Notes: generated by a model from the letters alone, not told the origin. Positions 6,088 through 15,067 are shown, numbered from the stretch's first letter. The stretch is 64,000 bases of DNA from a bacterium (GCA_035308905.1 DATGFS010000050.1:1-64000); one strand, 5' to 3'. Translations and numbers: made by a program.

Positions 6088-8814
6088 ATGGCCGCGACGG
6101 TTCCCTACCCGGCCTCTCGCGAGACGGACGTCGTCCTGCGCGACGGCTCCACCCTGCACGTGCGTCCGATCCGGCCCGACGACGAGGCGGGGTTGCTGGC
6201 GTTCTACGCAGCGCTGTCCGAGGACGCGCGGGTCATGCGGTTCTTCTCGCCGCTGTCGGACGCGGCGCTCATCCAGCAGGTCCGCCGCGACCTCGGCGTG
6301 GATCACGTGCGCCGGGTCGGCCTCGTTGCCACCCACGGCCCGCGGCAGCAGATCGTGGCCGATGCCTCCTACAGCACCGTGGACGGCGACCACGCCGAGG
6401 TGGCGTTCGCGGTCGCGGACGCCTACCAGGGCCGCGGGGTCGCCACGATCCTGCTCGGGCAGCTGGCGGAGATCGCCGCCGGCCACCAGATTCACACGTT
6501 TCAGGCTTTCGTGCTGCCCGACAACCACCGTATGATCGACGTGTTCCGGCAGGCGGGATTCCCGGTTGACGTCCACTACAGCGGCTGGGAGCTGCTCGTC
6601 ACCTTTCCGACGTCGCTGACCGAAGAGGCGCTCGCCAGCTTCGAGCAGCGGGATCAGGTCGCGGCGCAGAACGCGCTGCGCGCGTTCTTTGCGCCGCGCG
6701 CGGTCGCCGTGATCGGCGCGTCGCGCCACCGCGGCACGATCGGCGGGGAAGTCTTCCACAACCTGCTGCGCGACGGGTTCGAAGGGCCCGTCTATCCGGT
6801 CAACCCGGCCGCGCCGGTGGTGCAGAGTGTACCGGCCTATCCGACGGTCGGCGAGATCCCCGGCCCGGTCGACCTCGCCGTGGTGACCGTCCCGGCGGAG
6901 CACGTGTGCAACGTCGCCGCGCAGTGCGCGGACGCGGGCGTCCGCGCGCTGGTCGTCATTTCCGCCGGGTTCGGCGAAGGCGGACCGGAGGGCAAAGCCC
7001 GCCAGGCGGAGCTGGTCCGGATCTGCCGCACGAGCGGCATGCGCCTCGTCGGTCCCAACTGCATGGGTCTGCTCAACACCGACCCTGCGGTGCGGCTCAA
7101 CGCGACCTTCGCGCCGCAGATGCCGCCGGCCGGACGCGTGGCGTTCTCGACGCAGAGCGGCGCGCTCGGCCTCGCGATCATCGATTACGCCGCGTCGTTG
7201 GGCCTCGGGCTGTCGACGTTCGTCTCGGTAGGCAACAAGGCCGACATCTCCGGCAACGACCTGCTCAACTACTGGGAGACCGACCCCGGCACGGACGTCA
7301 TCTTGCTCTACCTCGAGTCGTTCGGCAACCCGCGCCGGTTCGCCCGGATCGCCCGCCGGGTCGGCCGCACGAAGCCGATCGTCGCAGTCAAGAGCGGCCG
7401 CTCGCCCGCGGGCACCCGGGCCACGTCGTCGCATACCGGCGCGCTCGTCGCCTCGGACGTCACGGTCGATGCGCTGTTCCGGCAGGCCGGCGTCATCCGG
7501 ACCGACACGCTTGAAGAGCTTTTCGACGTCGCGTCGCTGCTGGCCAATCAGCCCACGCCGGCCGGCAACCGGGTCGCCGTCGTGACAAATGGCGGCGGCG
7601 CCGGTGTCCTCTGCGCGGACGGCTGCGAGGCCCAGGGCCTCGTGCTGCCGGCCTTCGGGGAAGAGACGCAATCGCGCCTCCGCGCTCTGCTGCCGCCGGA
7701 GGCGAGCGTGCAGAACCCGGTCGACATGCTCGCCGCGGCCAGCGCGGATCAGTACCGCCAGACCGTCGGTATCGTCGCCGCCGATCCCAACGTGGACGCG
7801 GTCGTCGTCATCTTCGTGCCGCCGCTCGTCACCGAGGCCGCGGACGTCGCCGAGGCCCTCGTCGAGGCGGCGCGGAAGATCGACCGGCGCAAACCGATGC
7901 TCACGGTGTTCATGTCCACCCGCGGTGTGCCGGAAGCGCTGCGCGCGCACGACGTGCGGTTGCCGTCCTACGCCTTTCCCGAGGCCGCCGCGATCGCCCT
8001 CGCGAGAGCCGCCCGCTACGGCGAGTGGCGGTCGCGCCCGCCCGCCCCTCTGCCCGCGTTCACGAACATCCGGCGGGGGGACGCCCGGGCGGTCATCACG
8101 TCGGCCCTCGACCGCGGAGCCGGCTGGCTCACCGGCGGGGAGACCGAGGCACTATTCCGGTGCTACGGTCTGCCGCTCGTATCGCAGCGGGCCGGGGCCA
8201 CCCCGGCCGAGGCCGTCGCAGCCGCTGAGGCCTTGATGCGCGACACCGGCGCCGGGGCGGTCGCGCTCAAAGCCACGGGGCCGCAGCTCCTCCACAAGAC
8301 GGACGTCGGAGGGGTCCGGCTGGGCCTGGCCAGTCCGGAAGCGGTGCAAACGGCGGCCGGCGAGATCGAGCGGGCCGTGGCCGCGGCGGGCCTCGAGGCG
8401 ACCGGATGGCTCGTCCAGGCGATGGCCGCGCCGGGCACGGAGATGATCGTCGGCGTCGTGCACGATCCCCGCTTCGGCCCGGTCGTCGCGTGCGGCGCCG
8501 GCGGGACGCTCGTGGAGGTGCTGCGCGACGTCGCCGTCCGGCTCACACCGCTCACCGAACGGGACGCGCGCGAGATGATTGCCGATCTCAAGATCGCCCC
8601 CGCGCTCGCGGGGGTCCGGGGACGGCGGCCGGCCGATGTCGGCGCCCTGACCGACGTAGTCGTCAGAATCGGCGCCATGGTCGAGGACCTCCCGCAGATC
8701 GCCGAGCTCGACTGCAACCCGGTGATCGTGCACGAGCACGGCGCCACCCTTGTCGATGTGCGCGTACGCGTCGCGCCGGTGGAGGTGCCGCCGCTGCTGG
8801 GGCGGGCGCCGTAG
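6088..8814 (+). CDS. GNAT acetyltransferase fused to ADP-forming acyl-CoA synthetase
   Basis: This 908-aa fusion starts with a GNAT domain (about residues 10-170; DAYQGRGVATILL is the acetyl-CoA loop). A CoA-binding Rossmann domain follows (about 200-330; AVIGASRHRGTIGGEV), then succinyl-CoA-ligase-like domains with the phosphohistidine-type motif SHTGAL near residue 450. A C-terminal ATP-grasp domain (about 670-900; ALKATGPQLLHKTDVGGV) ends the protein. The synthetase part interconverts acyl-CoA, ADP and Pi with acid and ATP. In Pat-type relatives the GNAT acetylates lysines of CoA-ligases and the synthetase-like part may be regulatory. Here the ATP-grasp and His motifs look intact, so activity is plausible. 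Confidence 0.87.
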   Translation: MAATVPYPASRETDVVLRDGSTLHVRPIRPDDEAGLLAFYAALSEDARVMRFFSPLSDAALIQQVRRDLGVDHVRRVGLVATHGPRQQIVADASYSTVDGDHAEVAFAVADAYQGRGVATILLGQLAEIAAGHQIHTFQAFVLPDNHRMIDVFRQAGFPVDVHYSGWELLVTFPTSLTEEALASFEQRDQVAAQNALRAFFAPRAVAVIGASRHRGTIGGEVFHNLLRDGFEGPVYPVNPAAPVVQSVPAYPTVGEIPGPVDLAVVTVPAEHVCNVAAQCADAGVRALVVISAGFGEGGPEGKARQAELVRICRTSGMRLVGPNCMGLLNTDPAVRLNATFAPQMPPAGRVAFSTQSGALGLAIIDYAASLGLGLSTFVSVGNKADISGNDLLNYWETDPGTDVILLYLESFGNPRRFARIARRVGRTKPIVAVKSGRSPAGTRATSSHTGALVASDVTVDALFRQAGVIRTDTLEELFDVASLLANQPTPAGNRVAVVTNGGGAGVLCADGCEAQGLVLPAFGEETQSRLRALLPPEASVQNPVDMLAAASADQYRQTVGIVAADPNVDAVVVIFVPPLVTEAADVAEALVEAARKIDRRKPMLTVFMSTRGVPEALRAHDVRLPSYAFPEAAAIALARAARYGEWRSRPPAPLPAFTNIRRGDARAVITSALDRGAGWLTGGETEALFRCYGLPLVSQRAGATPAEAVAAAEALMRDTGAGAVALKATGPQLLHKTDVGGVRLGLASPEAVQTAAGEIERAVAAAGLEATGWLVQAMAAPGTEMIVGVVHDPRFGPVVACGAGGTLVEVLRDVAVRLTPLTERDAREMIADLKIAPALAGVRGRRPADVGALTDVVVRIGAMVEDLPQIAELDCNPVIVHEHGATLVDVRVRVAPVEVPPLLGRAP

Positions 8815-8827
8815 TGCCCGCCACCCG

Positions 8828-9217
8828 CTACCGCTCCAGGTACGTCCTCAGTTTCTCCCAGTAGGAGGAGACCCAGCCGCCTCGCTTTGCCCGGTAGTCG
8901 CCGTTGGGCACGCCCCGCTGTGTAAAGCGAAGGCGCGTGCCGCCGCGGACAGGGGTCAGCGCAAACGTGACGGTGGAATAGTGGTACGGCGGCCAGTTCC
9001 GCGAGCGCCAGAACTGCACGATCTTCCGGTCGGGCACAAGTTCGAGCGTGACGCCTTCGAGATAGCCGCCGTAGGCGGTGAACCGTCCGCCCGGGCGCCG
9101 CTCGATCCGGGCCGGGCTGCCGGTGAACGCGCTGTGTTTGCGCGAGTCCATAAGCGCCTCGTACACGGCGCGCGGGCTCGCCCTGAACGTGGCGGTCTGC
9201 CGGATCGTCTTCGGCAT
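8828..9217 (-). CDS. SRPBCC (AHSA1-type) domain protein
   Basis: This 129-aa single-domain protein of the START/Bet v1 fold has the AHSA1 pattern: ATFRASPRAVYEALMDS, a G-x-G-RF-x-AYGG strand pair and a C-terminal helix with GWVSSYWEKLRTYL. ATG 9217 is preceded by GAGGAGGGA, a strong ribosome-binding site. It converges on the acyl-CoA synthetase gene with only 13 nt between stops. The fold binds hydrophobic ligands or assists chaperones; the ligand is unknown. Confidence 0.82.
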   Translation of the reverse strand: MPKTIRQTATFRASPRAVYEALMDSRKHSAFTGSPARIERRPGGRFTAYGGYLEGVTLELVPDRKIVQFWRSRNWPPYHYSTVTFALTPVRGGTRLRFTQRGVPNGDYRAKRGGWVSSYWEKLRTYLER

Positions 9218-9257
9218 GACGTCCCTCCTCTGTACCGAACGCTCGCCGTTCCCTTGG

Positions 9258-10634
9258 TCAGGCCGGATCCGACCGCCTCGCAAGGAAGCGGCCGCCGCCT
9301 CGACGGCGCCGCAGCGCGCCGCCGTCGACGAGGATCTCGCCGCGCCGGAGCGTCGTCACAGGCCATCCACGGACGCGCCGGCCCTCGTACAGAGTGTAGC
9401 CGCTCTGCCCGATCTGGTCCTTGCTGCGGAGCTCGACCTCGCGGTCGGGGTCCATGATCACAAGATCGGCGTCCAGACCGGGGGCGATCGCGCCTTTGTG
9501 CTCGAGGCCGAAGATCCGCGCGGGCGCTTCGCTCAACACGCGGGCCAGCAGCGGAAGCGGAAGCGCGCGGCGGCAGAACGCGTCCCACATCACCGGCAGC
9601 AGCGTCTGCACGCCGGGCGCGCCGTACCAGGCGTCGAAGATGTCCCGGTATCCCGCCGCCTTGGTCTCGCGGGAGTGCGGCGAGTGGTCGGAGCCGACCG
9701 CATCGATGCGGCCGGCCGCGAGATGGCGCCACAGACCCTCGTTGGCCGCCGCGTCGCGGAGCGGCGGGCTGATCTTGGCAAGCGGCCCCCAGCGGGTCAG
9801 CAGCTCGTCGGTCAATTCCAAGTATTGCACGCAGGTCTCCGCCCAGACGCGCTGCCCGTCGCGCCTGGCGTCCTCGATGAGATCGACCCCGCGGGGCGTG
9901 CTGACGTGCACGACGTACAAGGGACACCCTGCCGCCCGGGCGTAGCCGAGGGTCTTGGCCACCGCGATCCATTCGGCCTCGTGGGGATGGGTCCAGCGGT
10001 AGTCCGATGGGCCGTTCCTCCCGGCCGCGCGCTGGACGGCGATGCGGGCGTCGATCAACTCACCGTCCTCCGCGTGCACGAGGAGCACCCCGCCGCGGCG
10101 GCCGATCGTGTCCATCGCCCGGATCAGAAAGGCGTCGGAGGCCATTCGCCCGATCGACTTGTACGCGCAGAACAGCTTGAACGACGGGATGCCCGCGGCG
10201 AGGAGTTCCGGGATCTGCTCGAGCGTGCCCGGGCGTTCCGGCAGCCAGGCGTGAAACGAGAAGTCGATCGGCGCCTCGCGGCGTCCGAGGTCGCGGAACT
10301 CCTCCAAGAGGTCGAGCGGCGTCGCCTGAACCGTGGCGGTCGGCAGGAGGTGCACGAGCGCGGTCGTGACCCCGCCCGCCGCCGCGGCCTCCAGCACGGT
10401 CGGCAGGTCGTCGACGTGGTGGCTGTGGATGCGGCAGTGGACGTGCGGGTCGATCACTCCGGGCAGCACCACTTTGCCCGCGGCGTCGATGACGCGCGCG
10501 GCCTCTCCGAGCGTGCCCGGCGCGCCGAGCGCGGCGATCAGGCCGTCGCGCACGCCGACGTCGAGCCGGCGGACCGCCGAGGACGTGACAACGTCCCCGC
10601 CCGTGACGACGAGATCGAACGCCTTCACGTCCAT
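9258..10634 (-). CDS. Hydantoinase/allantoinase/dihydroorotase-family amidohydrolase
   Basis: This 458-aa cyclic amidohydrolase has the binuclear metal signature: HVH after GVIDP (about residue 62), Lys in the SFKLF strand, HAED, HVS and a GSDHSPH loop. It most likely opens a cyclic ureide or imide such as hydantoin, dihydropyrimidine or allantoin. ATG 10634 is 10 nt after the stop of the DUF3052 gene and is preferred over a TTG at 10667. The lack of neighbouring pyr genes argues against de novo pyrimidine synthesis; nearby acetamidase and enolase-superfamily genes favour nitrogen catabolism. Confidence 0.86.
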   Translation of the reverse strand: MDVKAFDLVVTGGDVVTSSAVRRLDVGVRDGLIAALGAPGTLGEAARVIDAAGKVVLPGVIDPHVHCRIHSHHVDDLPTVLEAAAAGGVTTALVHLLPTATVQATPLDLLEEFRDLGRREAPIDFSFHAWLPERPGTLEQIPELLAAGIPSFKLFCAYKSIGRMASDAFLIRAMDTIGRRGGVLLVHAEDGELIDARIAVQRAAGRNGPSDYRWTHPHEAEWIAVAKTLGYARAAGCPLYVVHVSTPRGVDLIEDARRDGQRVWAETCVQYLELTDELLTRWGPLAKISPPLRDAAANEGLWRHLAAGRIDAVGSDHSPHSRETKAAGYRDIFDAWYGAPGVQTLLPVMWDAFCRRALPLPLLARVLSEAPARIFGLEHKGAIAPGLDADLVIMDPDREVELRSKDQIGQSGYTLYEGRRVRGWPVTTLRRGEILVDGGALRRRRGGGRFLARRSDPA

Positions 10635-10644
10635 CGCACGGCGA

Positions 10645-11052
10645 TCACCGGTCTCGAAGCCGAACAACGAACTTCAATCCAGACCAAACGTCGTCCACCG
10701 CACACACCTTTACATCCACAAGGCCCGCGGCGAGTCCGACCTCGCGAACGACGTTCTCGTCGAGGTCGGTCACGACTCCTGATGACTTCTTTGGCCACGA
10801 GATCCAGAGTATGGCGTCCGGCTTCATCGAATCGCGGAGCCTCTGTATTTCGCGGTTCAACGCGGCGCGCCGGCTGGCAAAGAAGTGAATGAAGTCCTGC
10901 CCCTTCCCGAGTTTCCCGGCAACTTCCAATCTCCCGACCTTCGATATCTCGCGCTGGTATCCATCCGGCGCTCCGGAATACCAGATTTTCTGCCCGGCTT
11001 TAATGCCGAGCTTCCGGGGGAGCGGGGTCCCGGAGTAACCGGCGGTCTTCAT
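10645..11052 (-). CDS. DUF3052-family protein
   Basis: This 135-aa protein resembles the DUF3052 family: GTPLPRKLGIKAGQ near the N-terminus, a central DAILWISWPKKSSG segment and VDVKVCAVDDVWSGLKFV at the C-terminus. ATG 11052 follows GAAGAGAG and gives the family-like length. It lies just upstream of, and in the same direction as, the amidohydrolase. Base composition is visibly less GC-rich than its neighbours. The function of the family is not established. Confidence 0.8.
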   Translation of the reverse strand: MKTAGYSGTPLPRKLGIKAGQKIWYSGAPDGYQREISKVGRLEVAGKLGKGQDFIHFFASRRAALNREIQRLRDSMKPDAILWISWPKKSSGVVTDLDENVVREVGLAAGLVDVKVCAVDDVWSGLKFVVRLRDR

Positions 11053-11183
11053 CGTCTCTCTTCGCCTCTCTCTGATTGTACAGCCATTTCTCCGGACCAA
11101 TCGTCCGCATCACTTGGTCTCGCCGGCAACGGCGTTGCCGCACCGGGAAGGGTCCGGATGCGGCGAGCCTTGAATTGGAGCTC

Positions 11184-11933
11184 ATGCCATCCCGCGGTTT
11201 CGCCTCGCCCCCGACCGCGCTGCGCCGCAAGGCCGCGGCCGTGGACCGCGTGCTGCGGGGCCTGTATCGGCTGCGGCCGTGGCGCTCCCGCGATCCGCTC
11301 GGCATGCTGATCGGAACGATCCTCTCCCAGCACACGAGCGACACGAACAGCGACCGAGCCTACGCGCAGCTCCGCCGCCGTCTTCCGACGTGGGAGGCCG
11401 TTCGCGCGGCCTCCACCGCGCAGATCGCCGCGGCGATCCGGCCCGCGGGGCTCGCCTCGCTCAGAGCGCCGCGGATCCACGCCGTGCTGCGGCGCCTCGA
11501 GCGCGAGCGCGGCCGGCTGTCGCTCGCGTTTCTCCGCCGGCGGCCGCGCGACGAGGCGCGGGCGTGGCTGCGGAGCATCCCCGGCGTGGGCCCGAAGACC
11601 GCGGCGATCGTGCTGCAGTTCGGGCTCGCGAAACCGGCGTTCGCGGTCGACACGCACGTCGACCGCGTCGGGCGCCGCCTCGGGCTCATTCCGGCGCGCA
11701 TGTCCACCGAGGACGCGCACGCCTGGATGGAAGCGCTGGTACCGCCCGCGCGGTACGGGCCGCTCCACCGCTTCCTGGTGCGGCACGGCAGGGAAGTCTG
11801 CGCGGCGCGACGGCCGCGCTGCGAGGTGTGTCCGATCCGGCCCTGGTGCGATTACGCCGCTGCGCTGAAGAGGGGCGATCCGAGCAGGGCGCGGTCGACG
11901 CGCACCCCGAGACCGGGACCGGAGGGCGCCTGA
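11184..11933 (+). CDS. nth: Endonuclease III-type DNA glycosylase/AP lyase
   Basis: This 249-aa base-excision repair enzyme removes oxidised pyrimidines. The helix-hairpin-helix reads IPGVGPKTA with the lyase lysine K138; the catalytic aspartate is D156 in AVDTHVD. The [4Fe-4S] loop is C206-x6-C213-x2-C216-x5-C222. The family is usually about 210-220 aa, and the extra 27 residues after C222 are basic and Pro-rich. They are encoded by DNA that also encodes the C-terminus of the converging enolase-superfamily gene (82-nt antisense overlap). Confidence 0.92.
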   Translation: MPSRGFASPPTALRRKAAAVDRVLRGLYRLRPWRSRDPLGMLIGTILSQHTSDTNSDRAYAQLRRRLPTWEAVRAASTAQIAAAIRPAGLASLRAPRIHAVLRRLERERGRLSLAFLRRRPRDEARAWLRSIPGVGPKTAAIVLQFGLAKPAFAVDTHVDRVGRRLGLIPARMSTEDAHAWMEALVPPARYGPLHRFLVRHGREVCAARRPRCEVCPIRPWCDYAAALKRGDPSRARSTRTPRPGPEGA

Positions 11934-12961
11934 CCGATCCCGGCGTGCGAGCGCGGCTCGTAGCCGCAGAGATGCTCCTTCACCCAATCGTTCATGAACG
12001 AGACGGTGAAGAGTGCCCGGGCGGACGTACTCGCGGCGAGATGGCTGACCGCCGCGGTCACGAGGTCGCCGCCCCACGTATCCTCGATGGTCACGCGCAG
12101 CCCGAGCGATTCCGCGAGGTCCCGCAGGAGGCGCGCCTTGGTAAGGCCGCCGACCTTGCTGATCTTAAGGTTGAACGCTTCGAGTCCTCCGGCCGCCGCG
12201 GCGCGCAGCAGCGACGGCACGTCTGTGATCACTTCATCGAGAACCATCGGCAGCGTCGTGTGGCGGCGCACGGCGAGACACTCCTCGAGCGTCGCGCACG
12301 GCTGCTCGAGGTAGACGCGCGGCAGCGGGTCCAAGAGCCGCGCCGCCACGATCGCGTCCTGCAGCGCCCAGCCGCCGTTCGCGTCGGCGATCACGACGTC
12401 GTCGTCCCCGGTCGCCTCGAGCACCCGCCGCACGCGGGCGAAGTCCTCGTGGGGGCGCCCGCCGACCTTGAGCTGAAAGCGGTGGATGCCTTCCGCCCGC
12501 CGCGCCGCGGTGTACGCCGCCATATCGGCCGGCGTCCCGAGCGGCACCGCGAAGTAGAGCGGATACCGGTCCTGGCGGCGGCCGCCCAACAGGACCGTGA
12601 GCGGACACCCGGCCGCCTGCCCGAGGAGATCCCAGCACGCGATGTCGATCGGACTCTTGGCATAGGCGTGCCCGGCCAAGGCGCCGTCCAGCCGGTCGTT
12701 AACCGGGCCTAGATGCCGGGGGTCGGCGCCGAGGAGCGCCGGTGCCATCGCGCGAATCGCCGCCCGCGCGCCGTCCGCGAACGCGGGCAGGTAGGTGGTC
12801 CCGAGCGGGCAAACCTCGCCCCACCCCTCCGCGCCTTCGTCGGTGACGAGACGAACGACCGTGCTCGGCAGCGCGGCGACCTCGCGTCCGCCCGACATCA
12901 CGTACGTGCCGTGGATGTAGTGGAGATCGTATCCGTAGACCTCGACGCGGGCGATCTTCAC
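11852..12961 (-). CDS. Enolase-superfamily (mandelate racemase/muconate lactonizing type) enzyme
   Basis: This 369-aa protein has an alpha/beta capping domain followed by a TIM barrel. Metal ligands are in the order ADANGGW, LEQPC and LDEVITD; a barrel lysine lies in KISKVGG. The second-strand motif, usually KxK, reads QLK. The pattern is close to proline-betaine/hydroxyproline-betaine epimerases or cis-3-hydroxyproline dehydratases, but the substrate is uncertain. The GTG start at 12961 overlaps the acetamidase stop (GTGA), so the two are translationally coupled. The 3' end overlaps nth on the other strand. Confidence 0.85.
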   Translation of the reverse strand: MKIARVEVYGYDLHYIHGTYVMSGGREVAALPSTVVRLVTDEGAEGWGEVCPLGTTYLPAFADGARAAIRAMAPALLGADPRHLGPVNDRLDGALAGHAYAKSPIDIACWDLLGQAAGCPLTVLLGGRRQDRYPLYFAVPLGTPADMAAYTAARRAEGIHRFQLKVGGRPHEDFARVRRVLEATGDDDVVIADANGGWALQDAIVAARLLDPLPRVYLEQPCATLEECLAVRRHTTLPMVLDEVITDVPSLLRAAAAGGLEAFNLKISKVGGLTKARLLRDLAESLGLRVTIEDTWGGDLVTAAVSHLAASTSARALFTVSFMNDWVKEHLCGYEPRSHAGIGQAPSGPGLGVRVDRALLGSPLFSAAA

Positions 12962-13878
12962 GAGATCTTGGCCGGGGGCAAGAGGCGCTTCGACAGCCGG
13001 CACACCATCGTATAGGCGGGATCGTAGACGTTGGCGAGATCGTAGCGCGCAGCCTGGCCGAGCAGCAGGTGGGCGCCGCGCGCGTCGAGTCCGTAGCCGT
13101 CGACGAGCCAGCGGACCATCTCGGTCGTCGCGTGCTGCACGCACTGGTCGAGCGGCCGCGCGTTGCCGAGTGTGAAGATCTCGTCGGCGGTCTCGCCGCG
13201 CGGCCATTCGAGCGGCGCCCGTTTGGTGAGCGTGAGCGTGAAGCGCACGTCGAACGAGATCTCGACGCCGGTGCCGGCGATCTCGCCGTCGCCCTGGACC
13301 GCGTGGCCGTCGCCGATATAGAACAGCGCGCCCGCCGCGAAGACGGGAAAATGGGCGGTCACGCCGGCCACGAACCCCCGGTAATCCATGTTGCCGCCGT
13401 GCGTCGAGGACGTGGCGGTGGAGATCGCCTGGCCCCGCGCCGGGGCCACGCCGAAACACCCCACCATCGGATCGACCGGGAGCGTGAGACGGCCGAGGCG
13501 CGTCTCCGGCTCGAGCAGCGTCGCGGTGCCGGCCTCCACGTCGACGTCCCAGCGCCCCTGGACCGGTCCCGGCGCTTCTGCGACCGCCTCGGGATCGAGG
13601 ACGTTCGGCGCGATCGCCGTAGCGCTCCAGCCCCAGCGCCGGTTCGGCCGCAGCACCTCGAGCCGCACGCTGAGCCGGTCGCCCGGCTCGGCGCCGTCCA
13701 CGAAGAACGGCCCCGTCTGGGGGTTCCCGCGCTCGGTGACCTGCCGGCCGGACGCGTCCTGCCCGCGCGCGTCCACGGTGGTCGTCATGACGGTGTCGCC
13801 GGAGGCGACGACGAGCGCGGCCTCCCGCGTGGCCATGGTCGTGTGGTAGGCCTGGGGGACGAACCGGTGAACGGCCAT
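12958..13878 (-). CDS. Acetamidase/formamidase family amidase
   Basis: This 306-aa cytoplasmic amidase has motifs GNPQTGPFFVDGAEPGD near residue 52, then GRLTLPVDPMVGCFGVAP and the STSSTHGGNMDYR segment. The latter supplies metal/active-site residues in the formamidase family. It hydrolyses short amides to acid and ammonia. It sits between the TPP decarboxylase pair and the enolase-superfamily gene, all on one strand, which suggests one catabolic operon. The downstream FmdB-type zinc ribbon gene is some 5 kb away and not part of it. Confidence 0.86.
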   Translation of the reverse strand: MAVHRFVPQAYHTTMATREAALVVASGDTVMTTTVDARGQDASGRQVTERGNPQTGPFFVDGAEPGDRLSVRLEVLRPNRRWGWSATAIAPNVLDPEAVAEAPGPVQGRWDVDVEAGTATLLEPETRLGRLTLPVDPMVGCFGVAPARGQAISTATSSTHGGNMDYRGFVAGVTAHFPVFAAGALFYIGDGHAVQGDGEIAGTGVEISFDVRFTLTLTKRAPLEWPRGETADEIFTLGNARPLDQCVQHATTEMVRWLVDGYGLDARGAHLLLGQAARYDLANVYDPAYTMVCRLSKRLLPPAKIS

Positions 13879-13897
13879 CTTTGGTTGCGCCCCGGCT

Positions 13898-14524
13898 CTA
13901 CGCCGGGCGAGACGGCTTCGCGCCGATGCCGCGCATGAACTGGTCCTTCACGAGGACCGGGTCGCGTTCCGGGCGCGCGGCGCCGGGCTCCTGATTCACC
14001 AGCGCGCCGATGAAGCGCGGACCGCGCCCCGCGAGCGCCTCACCGATCAGCCGCTCGAACTCAGCCTCGTCCCGCGCCCACTCGCTCTGCACGATGCCCG
14101 CTCCGCGCGCCACCGCGACGAGATCGGTGGCCTCCGCGGTGGCGGCCGTCTGACCGCCGGTGATCTGGTACGTCCCGTTGTCCCAGACGATGACCGTCAG
14201 GTTCTGCGGCGCAACCATCGCGACGGTGGCGAGCGCGCCGAGGCTCATCAACACCGAGCCGTCCCCTTCGATCACGAAAACACGGCGCGACGGCTGCGCG
14301 AGGGCCACGCCGAGGGCGATCGGCACCGCGAGGCTCATGCTGCCGAGCATGTAGAAGTTCTCCGGCCGGGGGCCGGCCGCGAACAGATCGAAGTTGGCGT
14401 TCCCGATGCCGGCGACCACGATCTCGCCGTGGGTCAGGCGCTCAACGAGCCGCCGCGTCAGGTCGAGCCGGCTCATCGCCTTGCCGCCCACCCTGCCGCG
14501 CGCGTCCGTGCCGGCCGCGTCCAT
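13898..14524 (-). CDS. TPP-dependent decarboxylase, cofactor-binding (beta/ComE-like) subunit
   Basis: This 208-aa C-terminal-half TPP enzyme has GDGSVLMSLGALATV and, 20-odd residues later, WDNGTYQITGGQ, the Mg-TPP binding motif. Split decarboxylases of this kind include sulfopyruvate decarboxylase (ComDE) and phosphonopyruvate-type enzymes. It lies 7 nt behind the alpha subunit gene. ATG 14524 is used; Met17 (14476) is an equally family-like start. Confidence 0.84.
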   Translation of the reverse strand: MDAAGTDARGRVGGKAMSRLDLTRRLVERLTHGEIVVAGIGNANFDLFAAGPRPENFYMLGSMSLAVPIALGVALAQPSRRVFVIEGDGSVLMSLGALATVAMVAPQNLTVIVWDNGTYQITGGQTAATAEATDLVAVARGAGIVQSEWARDEAEFERLIGEALAGRGPRFIGALVNQEPGAARPERDPVLVKDQFMRGIGAKPSRPA

Positions 14525-14531
14525 CGCTCCC

Positions 14532-15044
14532 CTACCCTTCCATCTTGCCGCCGGTCAATCTCGGCGACAGGATCAGCGCCGCGGGCTGCTGGGTGCGGTG
14601 GCACTGGTGGAGGGTGCGGGTCACGAGAAACTCGACCTCGTCCTCCCGCTCGAGCGTGACGTGCGGGATGCCGAGCGCGTCGAGCGCAGGCCGGATCACC
14701 CGGGAGATCGGCACCTGGACCGCGTTGAACTCGCCGAGCACGCCGCGTTCCGAGATCACGAGCACGACAGGCAGCTGGTACGGCACGAGCAGCGACGCGA
14801 GCGCGTTGGGGATGTTGCCGAACCCGCTGCTCTGCATCAACACCGCCGCCGGCGCCCCTCCGAGCGACGCGCCGGCGGCGATGCCAACCGCCTCTTCCTC
14901 CCGCGTCGCGGAGAACGCGGTGACGCCGGGATGGGCCTGAAACCCGTCGATGAGCGGGATCAGCACCTTGTCCGGCACGTACGTGACGAACCGGATTCCG
15001 CCGCCGGTAAAGCACTTGATCATCGTGCCGGACCACTCGCTCAT
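14532..15044 (-). CDS. TPP-dependent decarboxylase, PYR-domain (alpha/ComD-like) subunit
   Basis: This 170-aa PYR-half TPP enzyme has the activating glutamate in the TREEEAVGIAAGASLGG segment and a hydrophobic cofactor wall, VLMQSSGFGNIPNALASLL, typical of ComD/phosphonopyruvate decarboxylase. With the downstream subunit it forms the active alpha/beta enzyme acting on a 2-oxo acid carrying an anionic or small side chain. Neither comA/comB nor phosphonate genes are nearby, so the substrate is open. Confidence 0.84.
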   Translation of the reverse strand: MSEWSGTMIKCFTGGGIRFVTYVPDKVLIPLIDGFQAHPGVTAFSATREEEAVGIAAGASLGGAPAAVLMQSSGFGNIPNALASLLVPYQLPVVLVISERGVLGEFNAVQVPISRVIRPALDALGIPHVTLEREDEVEFLVTRTLHQCHRTQQPAALILSPRLTGGKMEG

Positions 15045-15067
15045 GCGCGCGCTCGGCCGGGCGCCGT

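Noticed and set aside
4264-7950. A 1228-codon open frame antisense to the CBS-BON, response-regulator and synthetase genes
   Set aside because: Its product is Arg/His/Asp/Gly-rich with no recognisable motif and mirrors third-codon GC bias of the real plus-strand genes; it is a composition artefact.
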